Source of the DNA: an uncultured Lachnospiraceae bacterium
GTDB lineage: Bacteria > Bacillota > Clostridia > Lachnospirales > Lachnospiraceae
Length of the DNA stretch: 64,000 bases
Reading direction: 5' to 3'
Assembly (NCBI GenBank): GCA_910578715.1
Contig: CAJTRL010000011.1
Span: forward strand, 1-64,000
Notes under the pieces: generated by a model
Told to the model about the DNA's origin: nothing
Database searches by the model: none
What the model saw: only the letters and a program-made list of their open reading frames with translations
Program-made: the position numbers and the translations under genes
Shown: piece after piece, positions 8,903 to 17,225 of the stretch
How the letters are laid out: the number at the start of each line of letters is the position of its first letter
How positions within the stretch are numbered: position 1 is the first letter of the stretch

Positions 8903-8929
8903 TAAGAAAACAGAAATAAATGCCGATAA
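8903..8929 (+). promoter_or_regulatory. Second candidate sigma-28 promoter
   Basis: TAAG (8903-8906), 15 bases, then a perfect GCCGATAA (8922-8929). The -10 half is the exact FliA consensus, but transcription would meet the terminator at 8954-8983 almost at once, so it is functional only if that terminator is leaky or regulated. Confidence 0.3.
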
Positions 8930-8953
8930 ATAGTTATAGCATGGATGCTGGAG

Positions 8954-8983
8954 ACCAGAACGGATGGAGCCGTTCTGGTTTTT
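8954..8983 (+). terminator. Rho-independent terminator
   Basis: A 10-bp perfect stem (ACCAGAACGG / CCGTTCTGGT), a 6-base loop, and a T run. It separates the acidic protein gene from the mreB-flagellar transcription unit. Confidence 0.9.
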
Positions 8984-9017
8984 GTACCATAAATTATAAA
9001 AAAATTATGAAATCCCT

Positions 9018-9045
9018 TTGAAAAACTCTTTCTTTAGGTTATAAT
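9018..9045 (+). promoter_or_regulatory. Vegetative promoter for mreB-flgF-flgG
   Basis: TTGAAA (9018-9023) and TATAAT (9040-9045), 16 bases apart, about 110 bases upstream of the MreB start. It follows directly after the terminator at 8954-8983. Confidence 0.65.
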
Positions 9046-9153
9046 GTATTAGCATACTGCGCAAATTGTTTCGATTTGGCAGACTGGAACGTTTAGATTG
9101 ATGGCAAATGGAGATTATGTAATATAGAATCCGCGAGAAAGGGGATAACAGAA

Positions 9154-10146
9154 ATGCAGTACACAGATATAGGGATTGATTTGGGAACCGCCAGCATTCT
9201 GGTTTATATCAGGGGAAAAGGCGTCGTTTTAAAAGAGCCTTCCGTTGTTGCTTTTGATAGAGATACGGATAAGATTAAGGCGATTGGTGAGGATGCAAGG
9301 CTGATGCTCGGCAGGACACCGGGAAATATTGTAGCTGTGCGGCCGCTGCGCCAGGGCGTTATTTCCGATTACCGGGTAACGGAAAAAATGATGAAATATT
9401 TTATCCAGAAAGCGCTCGGTAAGAAGACTTTCCGAAAACCCCGCATTGCAGTATGTGTGCCGAGCGGCGTTACGGAAGTAGAGAAGAAAGCGGTAGAAGA
9501 TGCGACTTATCAGGCGGGAGCCAGAGAAGTTTCTATTATAGAAGAACCGATTGCGGCGGCTATCGGTGCGGGAATTGATATTTCCAAGCCCTGTGGGAAT
9601 ATGATAGTGGATATCGGCGGCGGTACGTCCGATATTGCAGTCATTTCACTGGGCGGCACGGTCGTCAGCGCGTCGATTAAAATCGCCGGAGACGATTTCG
9701 ACGAGGCAATCGTTCGTTATATGCGTAAAAAACACAATCTGCTGATTGGCGAAAGAACAGCGGAGGATTTGAAGATTAAAATCGGTTCCGCCTATAAAAG
9801 GCCGGAAGTGGATTATATGGATGTAAGAGGCCGTAACCTCGTGACGGGCCTTCCAAGAACCGTAAAAGTATCTTCGGAAGAGACGGAAGAGGCATTGCAT
9901 GAAACGACGGTACAGATTGTGGAAACGATTCACAGCGTACTGGAGAAAACGCCGCCGGAACTGGCGGCCGATATCGCGGACAGAGGAATTGTACTGACAG
10001 GCGGAGGCAGCCTGTTGCGCGGACTGGAAGATTTGATTGCGGCGAAAACAGGAATCAATACAATGACAGCGGAAGACCCCATGACGGCGGTAGCGATTGG
10101 AACAGGAAAATACGTTGAGTTCCTTGCGGGGTACAGAGAAGATTAA
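9154..10146 (+). CDS. mreB: Rod-shape-determining actin homologue (MreB/Mbl)
   Basis: MreB-family proteins polymerise under the membrane and guide lateral peptidoglycan synthesis. The 330-residue product has the actin-fold phosphate 1 loop (IGIDLGTASILVY), the EEPIAAAIGAG segment, the phosphate 2 loop (MIVDIGGGTSDIAVISLGG) and the adenosine loop (IVLTGGGSLLRGLEDLI). Its position directly before two flagellar rod genes matches the mbl-flhO-flhP order of Bacillus, so it is more likely the Mbl-type paralogue than the mreBCD-linked copy. AAAGGGG precedes the ATG. It is the first gene of the cluster. Confidence 0.93.
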   Translation: MQYTDIGIDLGTASILVYIRGKGVVLKEPSVVAFDRDTDKIKAIGEDARLMLGRTPGNIVAVRPLRQGVISDYRVTEKMMKYFIQKALGKKTFRKPRIAVCVPSGVTEVEKKAVEDATYQAGAREVSIIEEPIAAAIGAGIDISKPCGNMIVDIGGGTSDIAVISLGGTVVSASIKIAGDDFDEAIVRYMRKKHNLLIGERTAEDLKIKIGSAYKRPEVDYMDVRGRNLVTGLPRTVKVSSEETEEALHETTVQIVETIHSVLEKTPPELAADIADRGIVLTGGGSLLRGLEDLIAAKTGINTMTAEDPMTAVAIGTGKYVEFLAGYRED

Positions 10147-10164
10147 TCGAAACGGGGGAGTAAA

Positions 10165-10944
10165 ATGCTTAAGGGTTTATACACCGCTTATACGGGCATG
10201 ATTCACGAACAGCACAGAATGGATGTCATGACGAATAACCTGGCGAATGCGAATACGAACGGGTTTAAGAAGGAAGGCGCAACGAGCCAGTCTTTTGACA
10301 GTGTGCTCGCATATAAAATAAAAGATACCTCACAGGCGGGAAATCTGCCCAAGCGTATCGGGAATATGACGCTCGGCGTCAAAACGGGTGAAAATTATGT
10401 GGATTATTCCGAAGGACCGATTAAAGAAACCGGAAATCCACTGGATATGGCGTTGTCTTCTAACGGATTTTTTACAATAGAATATACGAATAAAGCGGGC
10501 GAGACTTCCACAATGTATACGAGGGACGGTAATTTTACGATGACGTCGCAGGGCTATCTTGTGACACAGGATGGCGATTTCGTGCTTGGAGAGAGGGGAC
10601 GGAGAATCCGTCTGGACCCTCTGCAGCCGGTCAGCGTGGACAGAGCCGGAAATATTTATCAGGGCGGCGCGTCCGTTGCAACTCTTCAGTTGACGGATTT
10701 TGAGGATTACAATTATCTTGAGCGTTACGGAGAGAATTTCTTTTATCCGGTAGAAGGCGCGACCACGATGGAAGCGGACACGGAAGTGCATTCGGGATAT
10801 CTGGAACTGGCAAATATGTCCGTTGTTACGGAAATGGTCAATATGATTGCGATTCAGCGGCATTATGATGCGAACCAGAAGGTTATTACGACCTATGACG
10901 ATACGCTGGATAAGGCGGTTAATCAGACGGGAAGACTGGCATAA
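10165..10944 (+). CDS. flgF: Flagellar hook-basal body (rod) protein, FlgF/FlhO type
   Basis: A component of the flagellar axial rod outside the membrane. The N-terminus (MLKGLYTAYTGMIHEQHRMDVMTNNLANANTNGFKKE) is the conserved flagellar basal-body rod motif. The middle has a D1-type domain (SNGFFTIEY...YTRDGNFTMTSQGYLVT), and the C-terminus (GYLELANMSVVTEMVNMIAIQRHYDANQKVI) is the matching helix that pairs with the N-terminal one. No signal peptide is present, as expected for export by the flagellar type III system. At 259 aa it fits the family. It lies 18 bases after mreB and 50 before flgG. Confidence 0.92.
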   Translation: MLKGLYTAYTGMIHEQHRMDVMTNNLANANTNGFKKEGATSQSFDSVLAYKIKDTSQAGNLPKRIGNMTLGVKTGENYVDYSEGPIKETGNPLDMALSSNGFFTIEYTNKAGETSTMYTRDGNFTMTSQGYLVTQDGDFVLGERGRRIRLDPLQPVSVDRAGNIYQGGASVATLQLTDFEDYNYLERYGENFFYPVEGATTMEADTEVHSGYLELANMSVVTEMVNMIAIQRHYDANQKVITTYDDTLDKAVNQTGRLA

Positions 10945-10993
10945 TTAAAATAAGATAGGGTTTGATACGGAAAGTAAAGGGAGGAACGGCAAT

Positions 10994-11812
10994 ATGGTCA
11001 GAAGTTTATGGTCGGCGGCAACAGGTATGAACGCACAGCAGACGAATGTAGATACGATTGCGAACAATCTTGCAAATGTCAATTCGGCTGGATATAAGGC
11101 GCAGAAGGCGCAGTTCAAGTCGCTTCTTTATCAGACATTACAGAGCACGACGACAACGGCGAACGGAGAGCCAAAGCCAACGACTTCACAGGTCGGACTT
11201 GGCGTAAGAACTTCGTCCATCAACAACATTTACACACAGGGAAGCCTGCTGGAATCGCAGAGCGATACTTCCTTTGCAATCGAAGGAGACGGATTCTTTG
11301 CGGTGAGAGGCGATGACGGCACCACCTTCTATACGAGGAACGGCGATTTTACATGGGCAATTGGAACGAACGGCGGCATGACGCTGACCAATCAGGACGG
11401 CCTTCCTGTGCTCAGTTCTGCGGGAAGAGCAATTACGCTGAACCGTACATATATTGCCAACAGAATTTCCATTTCCCAGGAAGGCGAAGTATGCTATCCT
11501 GACGGCGATAACAATCCGCAGCCAATCGGCGTGAAGATTGGTGTATACCAGTTCAGCAATGCGGGCGGTCTTGAGCGTTACGGCGATACGCTTCTGATGG
11601 CTACCGATGCGAGCGGAAGGGCAATTAATGAAGATACGAACAACAATGTCCGTAAGAGCAGAATTTTACAGGGATATCTGGAAGGCTCCAACGTGTCCGT
11701 AGCGGATGAGATGGTTAATCTGATTGTAGCGCAGCGTGCCTATGAGATGAATTCCAAAGCGATTACCACATCGGATTCCATGATGGAGACGGCGAACAGT
11801 CTGAAACGTTAG
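10994..11812 (+). CDS. flgG: Flagellar distal rod protein, FlgG/FlhP type
   Basis: This is the second axial rod protein of the pair. The 272-residue product begins with the rod motif (MVRSLWSAATGMNAQQTNVDTIANNLANVNSAGYK), has the conserved central fold (FAIEGDGFFAVRG...FYTRNGDFTW), and ends with the helical GYLEGSNVSVADEMVNLIVAQRAYEMNSKAI motif diagnostic of FlgG. GGGAGGAA precedes the ATG. The mbl-linked flgF/flgG pair is separate from the main flagellar operon in many Firmicutes, which agrees with the absence of other flagellar structural genes here. Confidence 0.93.
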   Translation: MVRSLWSAATGMNAQQTNVDTIANNLANVNSAGYKAQKAQFKSLLYQTLQSTTTTANGEPKPTTSQVGLGVRTSSINNIYTQGSLLESQSDTSFAIEGDGFFAVRGDDGTTFYTRNGDFTWAIGTNGGMTLTNQDGLPVLSSAGRAITLNRTYIANRISISQEGEVCYPDGDNNPQPIGVKIGVYQFSNAGGLERYGDTLLMATDASGRAINEDTNNNVRKSRILQGYLEGSNVSVADEMVNLIVAQRAYEMNSKAITTSDSMMETANSLKR

Positions 11813-11834
11813 TTGAGCAAAAGGAGATAATTCT

Positions 11835-12221
11835 ATGGATTTGGGAATGTCGGGAATCGGTAATTATATACTTTCTTCCAATAAAAATTCGACGAATGCG
11901 CTGGAGAATAAATTAAATTCCGTGGCGGTCAAGGATGCGGAGCAGACACAGGAGGCGGCGGAAGCGGAGCTGCTCGAAGCCTGTAAACAGTTTGAATCGT
12001 ATCTTTGGGAACAGGTTCTGAAAGGAATGGAAAAGACCGCAAAGATGTTTGGCGATGACGACGAGGAAGAGGGCTATGCGGGCAATATGGTAGGCGTGTT
12101 CCAGGACACTTTTGTCCAGGAAATGGCTTCCCAGGTGACTTCGGAAAGCCAGGGCGCAAATTCTCTCGCGCAGACGCTGTTCGAGCAGATGAAGAGGACG
12201 TACAGCGCGGAGAACTATTGA
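11835..12221 (+). CDS. flgJ: Rod-binding protein, FlgJ N-terminal-like
   Basis: A 128-residue protein matching the rod-binding domain (FlgJ_N): LEACKQFESYLWEQVLKGMEKTAKM...GVFQDTFVQEMASQV, with the conserved acidic stretch DDDEEEGY between the helices. The muramidase domain of proteobacterial FlgJ is absent, as is usual in Firmicutes. It probably acts as the rod-assembly cap. AAAGGAG lies before the ATG, and the gene is 22 bases after flgG and ends the transcription unit. Confidence 0.85.
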   Translation: MDLGMSGIGNYILSSNKNSTNALENKLNSVAVKDAEQTQEAAEAELLEACKQFESYLWEQVLKGMEKTAKMFGDDDEEEGYAGNMVGVFQDTFVQEMASQVTSESQGANSLAQTLFEQMKRTYSAENY

Positions 12222-12250
12222 TGGTATGAATAGTAGGAAAAGGACAAAGT

Positions 12251-12275
12251 AGGCTGCTGTTTCCGGCAGCCTTTT
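12251..12275 (+). terminator. Rho-independent terminator after the flagellar cluster
   Basis: A stem AGGCTGC / GCAGCCT with an 8-base loop and a TTTT tail, placed between the FlgJ-like gene and recD2. Confidence 0.75.
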
Positions 12276-12320
12276 GTGTATGGGTTTATGCGGCCGCACT
12301 TGCAGCGGCATGGGGGCGGT

Positions 12321-14567
12321 ATGGAAAAAATAAAAGGGTATATAGACCATATCATCTACCGGAATACGGATAACGGATATACGGTGTTTACTCTGATATC
12401 CGACGAGGAAGAAATCACCTGTGTGGGAACTTTCCGGACGATTGACAAGGGAGAAAATATTGAAGCGGAAGGCAGATACGCGTCGCATCCCGTATACGGG
12501 GAACAGTTCAAGGTAGAGAATTACCGGATTACCGCGCCGGACGATACGCTGAGCATGGAACGCTATCTCGGTTCCGGAGCGATAAAAGGCGTCGGGGAAG
12601 CGCTTGCGGCCAGAATCGTGAAGAAGTTTGGAAAAGATACATTTCGCATTATCGAAGAGGAACCGGAGCGGCTGGCGGAAGTGAAGGGAATCAGCGAGCG
12701 GAAGGCCAAAGAAATCGCAGTACAGGTCTATGAAAAGCGGGACGCCAGAGAGGCGATGACATTTCTGCAGAAATACGGCATTTCTAATACGCTTGCCATC
12801 CGTATCTATGAAGCATACGGAATGAATCTGTATGGCGTGATGAAAGAAAATCCCTATCAGCTGGCGGAAGATATTGACGGCATCGGTTTCCGGATTGCCG
12901 ATGCAATCGCGTCCAGAATCGGCATTCATACCGATTCCGATTACCGGATTCGGAGCGGTCTGCTGTTTACGCTGCTGCAGGCCGGCGCGGACGGACATTG
13001 CTACCTGCCGGAAAGTCTTTTGCTGCAAAAAGCGGGGGAGCTGCTGGAGCTTGAGCCTTCCCTGATGGAGGCACAGCTGCAGAATCTGGCGATGGATAAA
13101 AAAATTGTCATCAAAATGCCGGAGGAGGAAGGCGGCGACAGGAAAGTATACGGAATGACCTATTATTATGCGGAGCTTAACTGTGCCAAAATGCTGCATG
13201 ATTTGAACATATCCGTCCGGGAAGAGGATTATATGCCTTCGGAAGAGCGTAAAATCCTGGAAAAAATCGGAGCGCTGGAAAAGGAACTGGAAATAGAGCT
13301 CGATGAGCTGCAGAAAAAGGCGGTTCTGGAAAGCATCAAAAACGGTATTCTCATTTTATCCGGCGGTCCCGGAACCGGGAAAACAACGACCATTAACATG
13401 ATTATCCGCTATTTTCTCTCGGAAGAGATGGATATTTTTCTGGCGGCTCCGACGGGACGGGCGGCCAAGCGGATGACCGAGACGACAGGGTATGAGGCGA
13501 AGACCATCCACCGGCTGCTGGAATTAAACGGAGCGGTATCGGGAGAGAGAAAAAACGTCCGTTTTGAGAAAAATGAAGAAAATCCGCTGGAAGCGGATGT
13601 TATTATTATTGATGAAATGTCGATGGTGGATATTTTCCTGTTTCAGGCACTGCTTAAGGCGATTTCCGTAGGGACACGTCTGATTATGGTCGGGGACGTC
13701 AATCAGCTGCCGTCGGTAGGGCCGGGACAGGTACTGCAGGATTTGCTGAAGAGCGAATGCTTTCCGGTTGTCATGCTGGAGAAAATTTTCCGCCAGGCAC
13801 AGGAAAGCGATATCGTCCTGAATGCGCACCGCATACATGCCGGCCAGGATATTGTGCTGGACAACAAAAGCCGAGACTTCTTTTTCCTGGAAAGAAACGA
13901 TGTGAATGTCATATACAAGCATATGATTCAGCTGATTTTGGAAAAACTGCCCTCCTATGTGGGCGCGCAGCCCTACGATATCCAGGTGCTTACGCCGATG
14001 AGAAAAGGAAAGCTCGGCGTAGAGACGCTGAACGGCATTTTGCAGAAATACCTGAATCCCCCGTCGGAGCAGAAGAAAGAGCATCTGGGCGGCAGTACGC
14101 TGTTCCGGGAAAAAGACAAAGTCATGCAGATAAAGAATAATTATCAGCTGGAATGGGAGGTAGTAAGTCAGTACGGAATACCGATAGACAAGGGGACGGG
14201 CATTTTTAACGGGGATATTGGCATCATTCAGGAAATCAGCGAATATACTCGCAGTATGGTCGTAGAGTTTGATGAGCACAGGCGGGTGACGTATTCCTTC
14301 GAGCAGCTGGATGAAATAGAGCTCGCCTATGCGGTGACGATACACAAAGCCCAGGGAAGTGAATATCCGGCGGTTATCATGCCTTTGCTGTCCGGCCCGA
14401 GAATGCTCTTTAACAGGAATCTGCTTTATACGGGAGTTACCCGTGCGAGAAACTGCGTGACGATTCTGGGAAGCAGTATGACATTGCGCGGGATGGTCGA
14501 TAATAACTATGAGAACAGACGGTATACGGGACTGGCAGAAAGGATTGTCCAGCTGTCCGCGGTCTGA
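12321..14567 (+). CDS. recD2: ATP-dependent 5'-3' DNA helicase RecD2
   Basis: A RecD-family helicase that works without RecBC and takes part in replication-fork and mismatch-repair processes in Firmicutes. The 748-residue product has the RecD2-specific N-terminal region with tandem helix-hairpin-helix units (GSGAIKGVGEALAARIVKKFG, IDGIGFRIADAIA), Walker A LSGGPGTGKTTT near residue 352, Walker B VIIIDEMSMVD, the GDVNQLPSVGPG motif, and the C-terminal TIHKAQGSE and LLYTGVTRAR motifs of superfamily 1. I start at ATG 12321 (MEKIKGYIDH) after GGGGGCGG; an upstream frame from 12276 only adds unconserved residues over the terminator. It heads a long co-directional run. Confidence 0.93.
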   Translation: MEKIKGYIDHIIYRNTDNGYTVFTLISDEEEITCVGTFRTIDKGENIEAEGRYASHPVYGEQFKVENYRITAPDDTLSMERYLGSGAIKGVGEALAARIVKKFGKDTFRIIEEEPERLAEVKGISERKAKEIAVQVYEKRDAREAMTFLQKYGISNTLAIRIYEAYGMNLYGVMKENPYQLAEDIDGIGFRIADAIASRIGIHTDSDYRIRSGLLFTLLQAGADGHCYLPESLLLQKAGELLELEPSLMEAQLQNLAMDKKIVIKMPEEEGGDRKVYGMTYYYAELNCAKMLHDLNISVREEDYMPSEERKILEKIGALEKELEIELDELQKKAVLESIKNGILILSGGPGTGKTTTINMIIRYFLSEEMDIFLAAPTGRAAKRMTETTGYEAKTIHRLLELNGAVSGERKNVRFEKNEENPLEADVIIIDEMSMVDIFLFQALLKAISVGTRLIMVGDVNQLPSVGPGQVLQDLLKSECFPVVMLEKIFRQAQESDIVLNAHRIHAGQDIVLDNKSRDFFFLERNDVNVIYKHMIQLILEKLPSYVGAQPYDIQVLTPMRKGKLGVETLNGILQKYLNPPSEQKKEHLGGSTLFREKDKVMQIKNNYQLEWEVVSQYGIPIDKGTGIFNGDIGIIQEISEYTRSMVVEFDEHRRVTYSFEQLDEIELAYAVTIHKAQGSEYPAVIMPLLSGPRMLFNRNLLYTGVTRARNCVTILGSSMTLRGMVDNNYENRRYTGLAERIVQLSAV

Positions 14568-14587
14568 AGTTTAAATTAGAACGGTGA

Positions 14588-15310
14588 ATGTCTATGAAAA
14601 ATCTTATCTCAGGGATACTTCTGGATTTGTTTTATCCGAGAAGATGTCCTGTCTGCGACAAGGCGGTAAAGCCTTTCGGAAGCCTCGTCTGTGAGGAATG
14701 TGAGCCGAAAATGAAATATATTAGAGCGCCCTATTGCCAGAAATGCGGCAAAGAGCTGAAAGATACAAGGGCGGTATTCTGTCATGACTGCGCACACAGA
14801 GAGCATGCGTATGACTGCGGGATGGCACTTTTTGCCTATCAGAGCGTCTCTGATTCCATTTATCGCTTCAAATACCGGGGGAGACAGGAATATGCGGCGT
14901 ATTACGGAGAACGTATGGCGCGTATTCTTGGGAAAAGGATTCTTGCGCTGCGTCCGGATGCGCTCGTTCCGGTGCCGATTCACGAAGAGAAGAAAAGACA
15001 GCGGGGATATAACCAGGCGGAAGCGATTGCCGGGGAACTCGGCAGAATCCTTCAAATTCCGGTAGAGACAAAACTGATTAAAAGAGTGCGTAAAACAAAG
15101 CCGATGAAGGATTTATCGGCCCAGGAAAGACAAAATAATTTGAAAAGGGCTTTTAAAATTTGTCAGAATGATGTAAAATTAAATACGATTATAATTATCG
15201 ATGATATTTATACAACAGGCAGTACCATCGACGCAATGGCGCGGAAGCTGCGCCAGGCGGGAGTTAAGCATATCTACTTTGCGGCGCTTGCGGTCGGAAA
15301 AGGGATGTGA
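14588..15310 (+). CDS. comFC: ComF-family phosphoribosyltransferase-like protein
   Basis: The 240-residue product has an N-terminal zinc region with four paired cysteine motifs (CPVC, CEEC, CQKC, CHDC) and a C-terminal type I phosphoribosyltransferase domain with the PRPP-binding IIIIDDIYTTGST motif. This is the ComF/GntX architecture, required for DNA uptake in naturally competent bacteria. The next gene is a YvyF homologue, as in the Bacillus comF-yvyF-flgM region, which supports the assignment. Two in-frame ATGs (14588 and 14594) are equally possible. The gap from recD2 is about 20 bases. Whether the host is competent cannot be told from this window. Confidence 0.88.
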   Translation: MSMKNLISGILLDLFYPRRCPVCDKAVKPFGSLVCEECEPKMKYIRAPYCQKCGKELKDTRAVFCHDCAHREHAYDCGMALFAYQSVSDSIYRFKYRGRQEYAAYYGERMARILGKRILALRPDALVPVPIHEEKKRQRGYNQAEAIAGELGRILQIPVETKLIKRVRKTKPMKDLSAQERQNNLKRAFKICQNDVKLNTIIIIDDIYTTGSTIDAMARKLRQAGVKHIYFAALAVGKGM

Positions 15311-15385
15311 AATGCGATATGTTTTCGCAGATAAATTTATTCTGATACCCTGGTCTGCGGGTTGAGAAAGAATGGAGGAATCTAT

Positions 15386-15793
15386 ATGAACGTAAGGAAT
15401 TGTAAGAAATGCGGAAAAATCTTCAATTATGTGTCCGGACCGCCGATTTGTCCGCAGTGTAAGGACGCGCTGGAAGAAAAGTTCCAGGAAGTAAAGAAAT
15501 ATATTCAGGATAACCGGCATGCTACCATTCCGCAGGTATCGGAGGCATGTGATGTTTCCACGAATCAGATTCAGCAGTGGCTGCGCGACGAGCGTCTGGA
15601 GCTTGCGGAAGGTTCCGGCATTACACTGTTCTGTGAGAACTGTGAAGCGCCTATTATGTCAGGACGTTTCTGCGAGAAATGTAAAAATTCCATGGCGACA
15701 AAACTTAGCAGCAGCATTAAAAAACCGGAAGCACCGAAACCAAAACCAAAGAAGGATACGAAAGAGAATCCGAAGATGCGCTTCCTGAATTAA
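15386..15793 (+). CDS. yvyF: YvyF-like flagellar operon zinc-ribbon protein
   Basis: A 135-residue protein of the YvyF type (flagellar operon protein TIGR03826). The N-terminus has a zinc ribbon (CKKCGKIFNYVSGPPICPQC), followed by a winged/HTH-like helical region (ATIPQVSEACDVSTNQIQQWLRDERLEL), a second zinc ribbon (CENCEAPIMSGRFCEKC) and a proline-lysine-rich tail. In Bacillus the homologue sits between comFC and flgM and affects flagellar gene regulation; here flgM and the hook-associated genes do not follow. ATG 15386 is chosen because GGAGGA lies 6-7 bases upstream. Confidence 0.87.
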   Translation: MNVRNCKKCGKIFNYVSGPPICPQCKDALEEKFQEVKKYIQDNRHATIPQVSEACDVSTNQIQQWLRDERLELAEGSGITLFCENCEAPIMSGRFCEKCKNSMATKLSSSIKKPEAPKPKPKKDTKENPKMRFLN

Positions 15794-15811
15794 ACGGGAC
15801 AGGAGAATGTC

Positions 15812-16213
15812 ATGTTAAATGAAGAACGCGTGATTCTGATGACGAAACTTGCATCTTATGAGGCAAATGACGGCAGACGGAATGTAGCGATAGGAAGTTT
15901 TTTTCGCAGCGATTATATCGGATGGCAGATATTGAAATCCATTATAAGTGCAACCATCGCATTTATAGTGGTATTTGCCATGTACATTTATTATGATTTT
16001 GAAGTTTTTATGATGGATATCTACAAAATGGATTTACTGGAGTTTGGCACAAGCGTTCTGAAAACGTACGTCTGGGTGGTGGGAATTTATGCGGTTTTAT
16101 CTTATTTCATTTATTCCTTCCGGTATGCCAGAGCGCATAAAAGCCTGAGATTATACTATATGAATTTAAGAAAATTATCCGGTATGTACAGTAGTAATAA
16201 TCATACAGTGTGA
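15812..16213 (+). CDS. Small two-helix membrane protein, unknown
   Basis: I do not recognise a named family. The 133-residue product has a soluble N-terminus (about 45 residues), a transmembrane helix (IISATIAFIVVFAMYIYY), a short loop, and a second helix (VWVVGIYAVLSYFIYSF) followed by a basic cytoplasmic tail. AGGAG precedes the ATG. It lies 9 bases ahead of a second unknown membrane protein and just upstream of cdaA-cdaR-glmM, so it may form a membrane assembly linked to envelope growth or c-di-AMP. That link is by position only. Confidence 0.75.
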   Translation: MLNEERVILMTKLASYEANDGRRNVAIGSFFRSDYIGWQILKSIISATIAFIVVFAMYIYYDFEVFMMDIYKMDLLEFGTSVLKTYVWVVGIYAVLSYFIYSFRYARAHKSLRLYYMNLRKLSGMYSSNNHTV

Positions 16214-16221
16214 GAGGATGA

Positions 16222-17172
16222 ATGATGACAACGTTACTTGTTGCAAAACAGTATATTAAGCTGTTTTACAGTAAATTTGAGATTTACATTACGCCTTTTT
16301 TGAAGTTTCTGCTGGCGTTTGTAGCTCTGCTGCAGATTAATTCCCGTCTTGGGTATATGGCAGCGATTGACAGGATGCCGGTAGTTCTGGTGGTGGCGCT
16401 GATGTGTTCTTTCATGCCGACGAATTTTACCGTGATTATGGCAGTGCTGTTTATCATGTTGCACCTGTATTCGTTCAGTCTGGAATGTGCCATTGTGATA
16501 GGAGTGGCCTTTCTGCTTATGTTTTTACTGTATTTCAGATTTGCACCAAAAGATACGGCGGCGGTCGTTCTGACGCCGATTTGCTTTTTGCTTAAAATAC
16601 CTTATGTGGTTCCGATTTCCATGGGGCTGATTGGAACGCCGGCATCGGCGGTATCCGTTGCCTGTGGTGTTATCGCGTACTATATGATTCATTTCGTGTG
16701 TGCAAATGAAACGGTACTGGACGGTATGTCGGAAGAGGAAATAGCAGCCAGATTTAAATTTATCGTTGACGGTCTGCTGAATAACAAGGAAATGGTCGTA
16801 ACAATCGTTGCATTTGCGGTTACACTGATACTGGTCTATCTGATACGCAGACTGAGCATCGATTACGCATGGACGATTGCGATGGCTGCCGGCGCATTTG
16901 TAAATGTGATGGTCATTCTGATTGGTGATTTGATGTTTGATACGAATGTATCTATTTTCGGCGTAATTGTCGGTACGGTTTTTGCATTCCTGATTACGGC
17001 AGTGCTGCAGTTTTTTGTATTTCATGTGGATTACAGCCGGACGGAAAAGGTACAGTTCGAAGACGACGAATACTATTATTATGTGAAGGCGGTTCCGAAA
17101 GTAACGCTTGCAAGACCTGAGAAAAAAGTGAAGCAGATTGTGGGACAGAAGAAGAGCAGGACGGCGCATTAG
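16222..17172 (+). CDS. Polytopic membrane protein upstream of cdaA, unknown
   Basis: The 316-residue protein has about eight hydrophobic helices in two blocks, with a soluble loop (CANETVLDGMSEEEIAARFKFIVDGLLNNKEM) between them and an acidic-then-basic cytoplasmic tail (QFEDDEYYYYVK...PEKKVKQIVGQKKSR). No transporter signature is visible. Together with the preceding 133-residue protein it forms a pair immediately before the diadenylate cyclase gene. The spacing to cdaA is 53 bases, with no terminator. A role in coupling envelope state to c-di-AMP synthesis is a guess. Confidence 0.75.
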   Translation: MMTTLLVAKQYIKLFYSKFEIYITPFLKFLLAFVALLQINSRLGYMAAIDRMPVVLVVALMCSFMPTNFTVIMAVLFIMLHLYSFSLECAIVIGVAFLLMFLLYFRFAPKDTAAVVLTPICFLLKIPYVVPISMGLIGTPASAVSVACGVIAYYMIHFVCANETVLDGMSEEEIAARFKFIVDGLLNNKEMVVTIVAFAVTLILVYLIRRLSIDYAWTIAMAAGAFVNVMVILIGDLMFDTNVSIFGVIVGTVFAFLITAVLQFFVFHVDYSRTEKVQFEDDEYYYYVKAVPKVTLARPEKKVKQIVGQKKSRTAH

Positions 17173-17225
17173 GCGTTTTCCTGCGGTGACAGAAATATTT
17201 CTATAAAATAGTAAGGAAAGCAATT

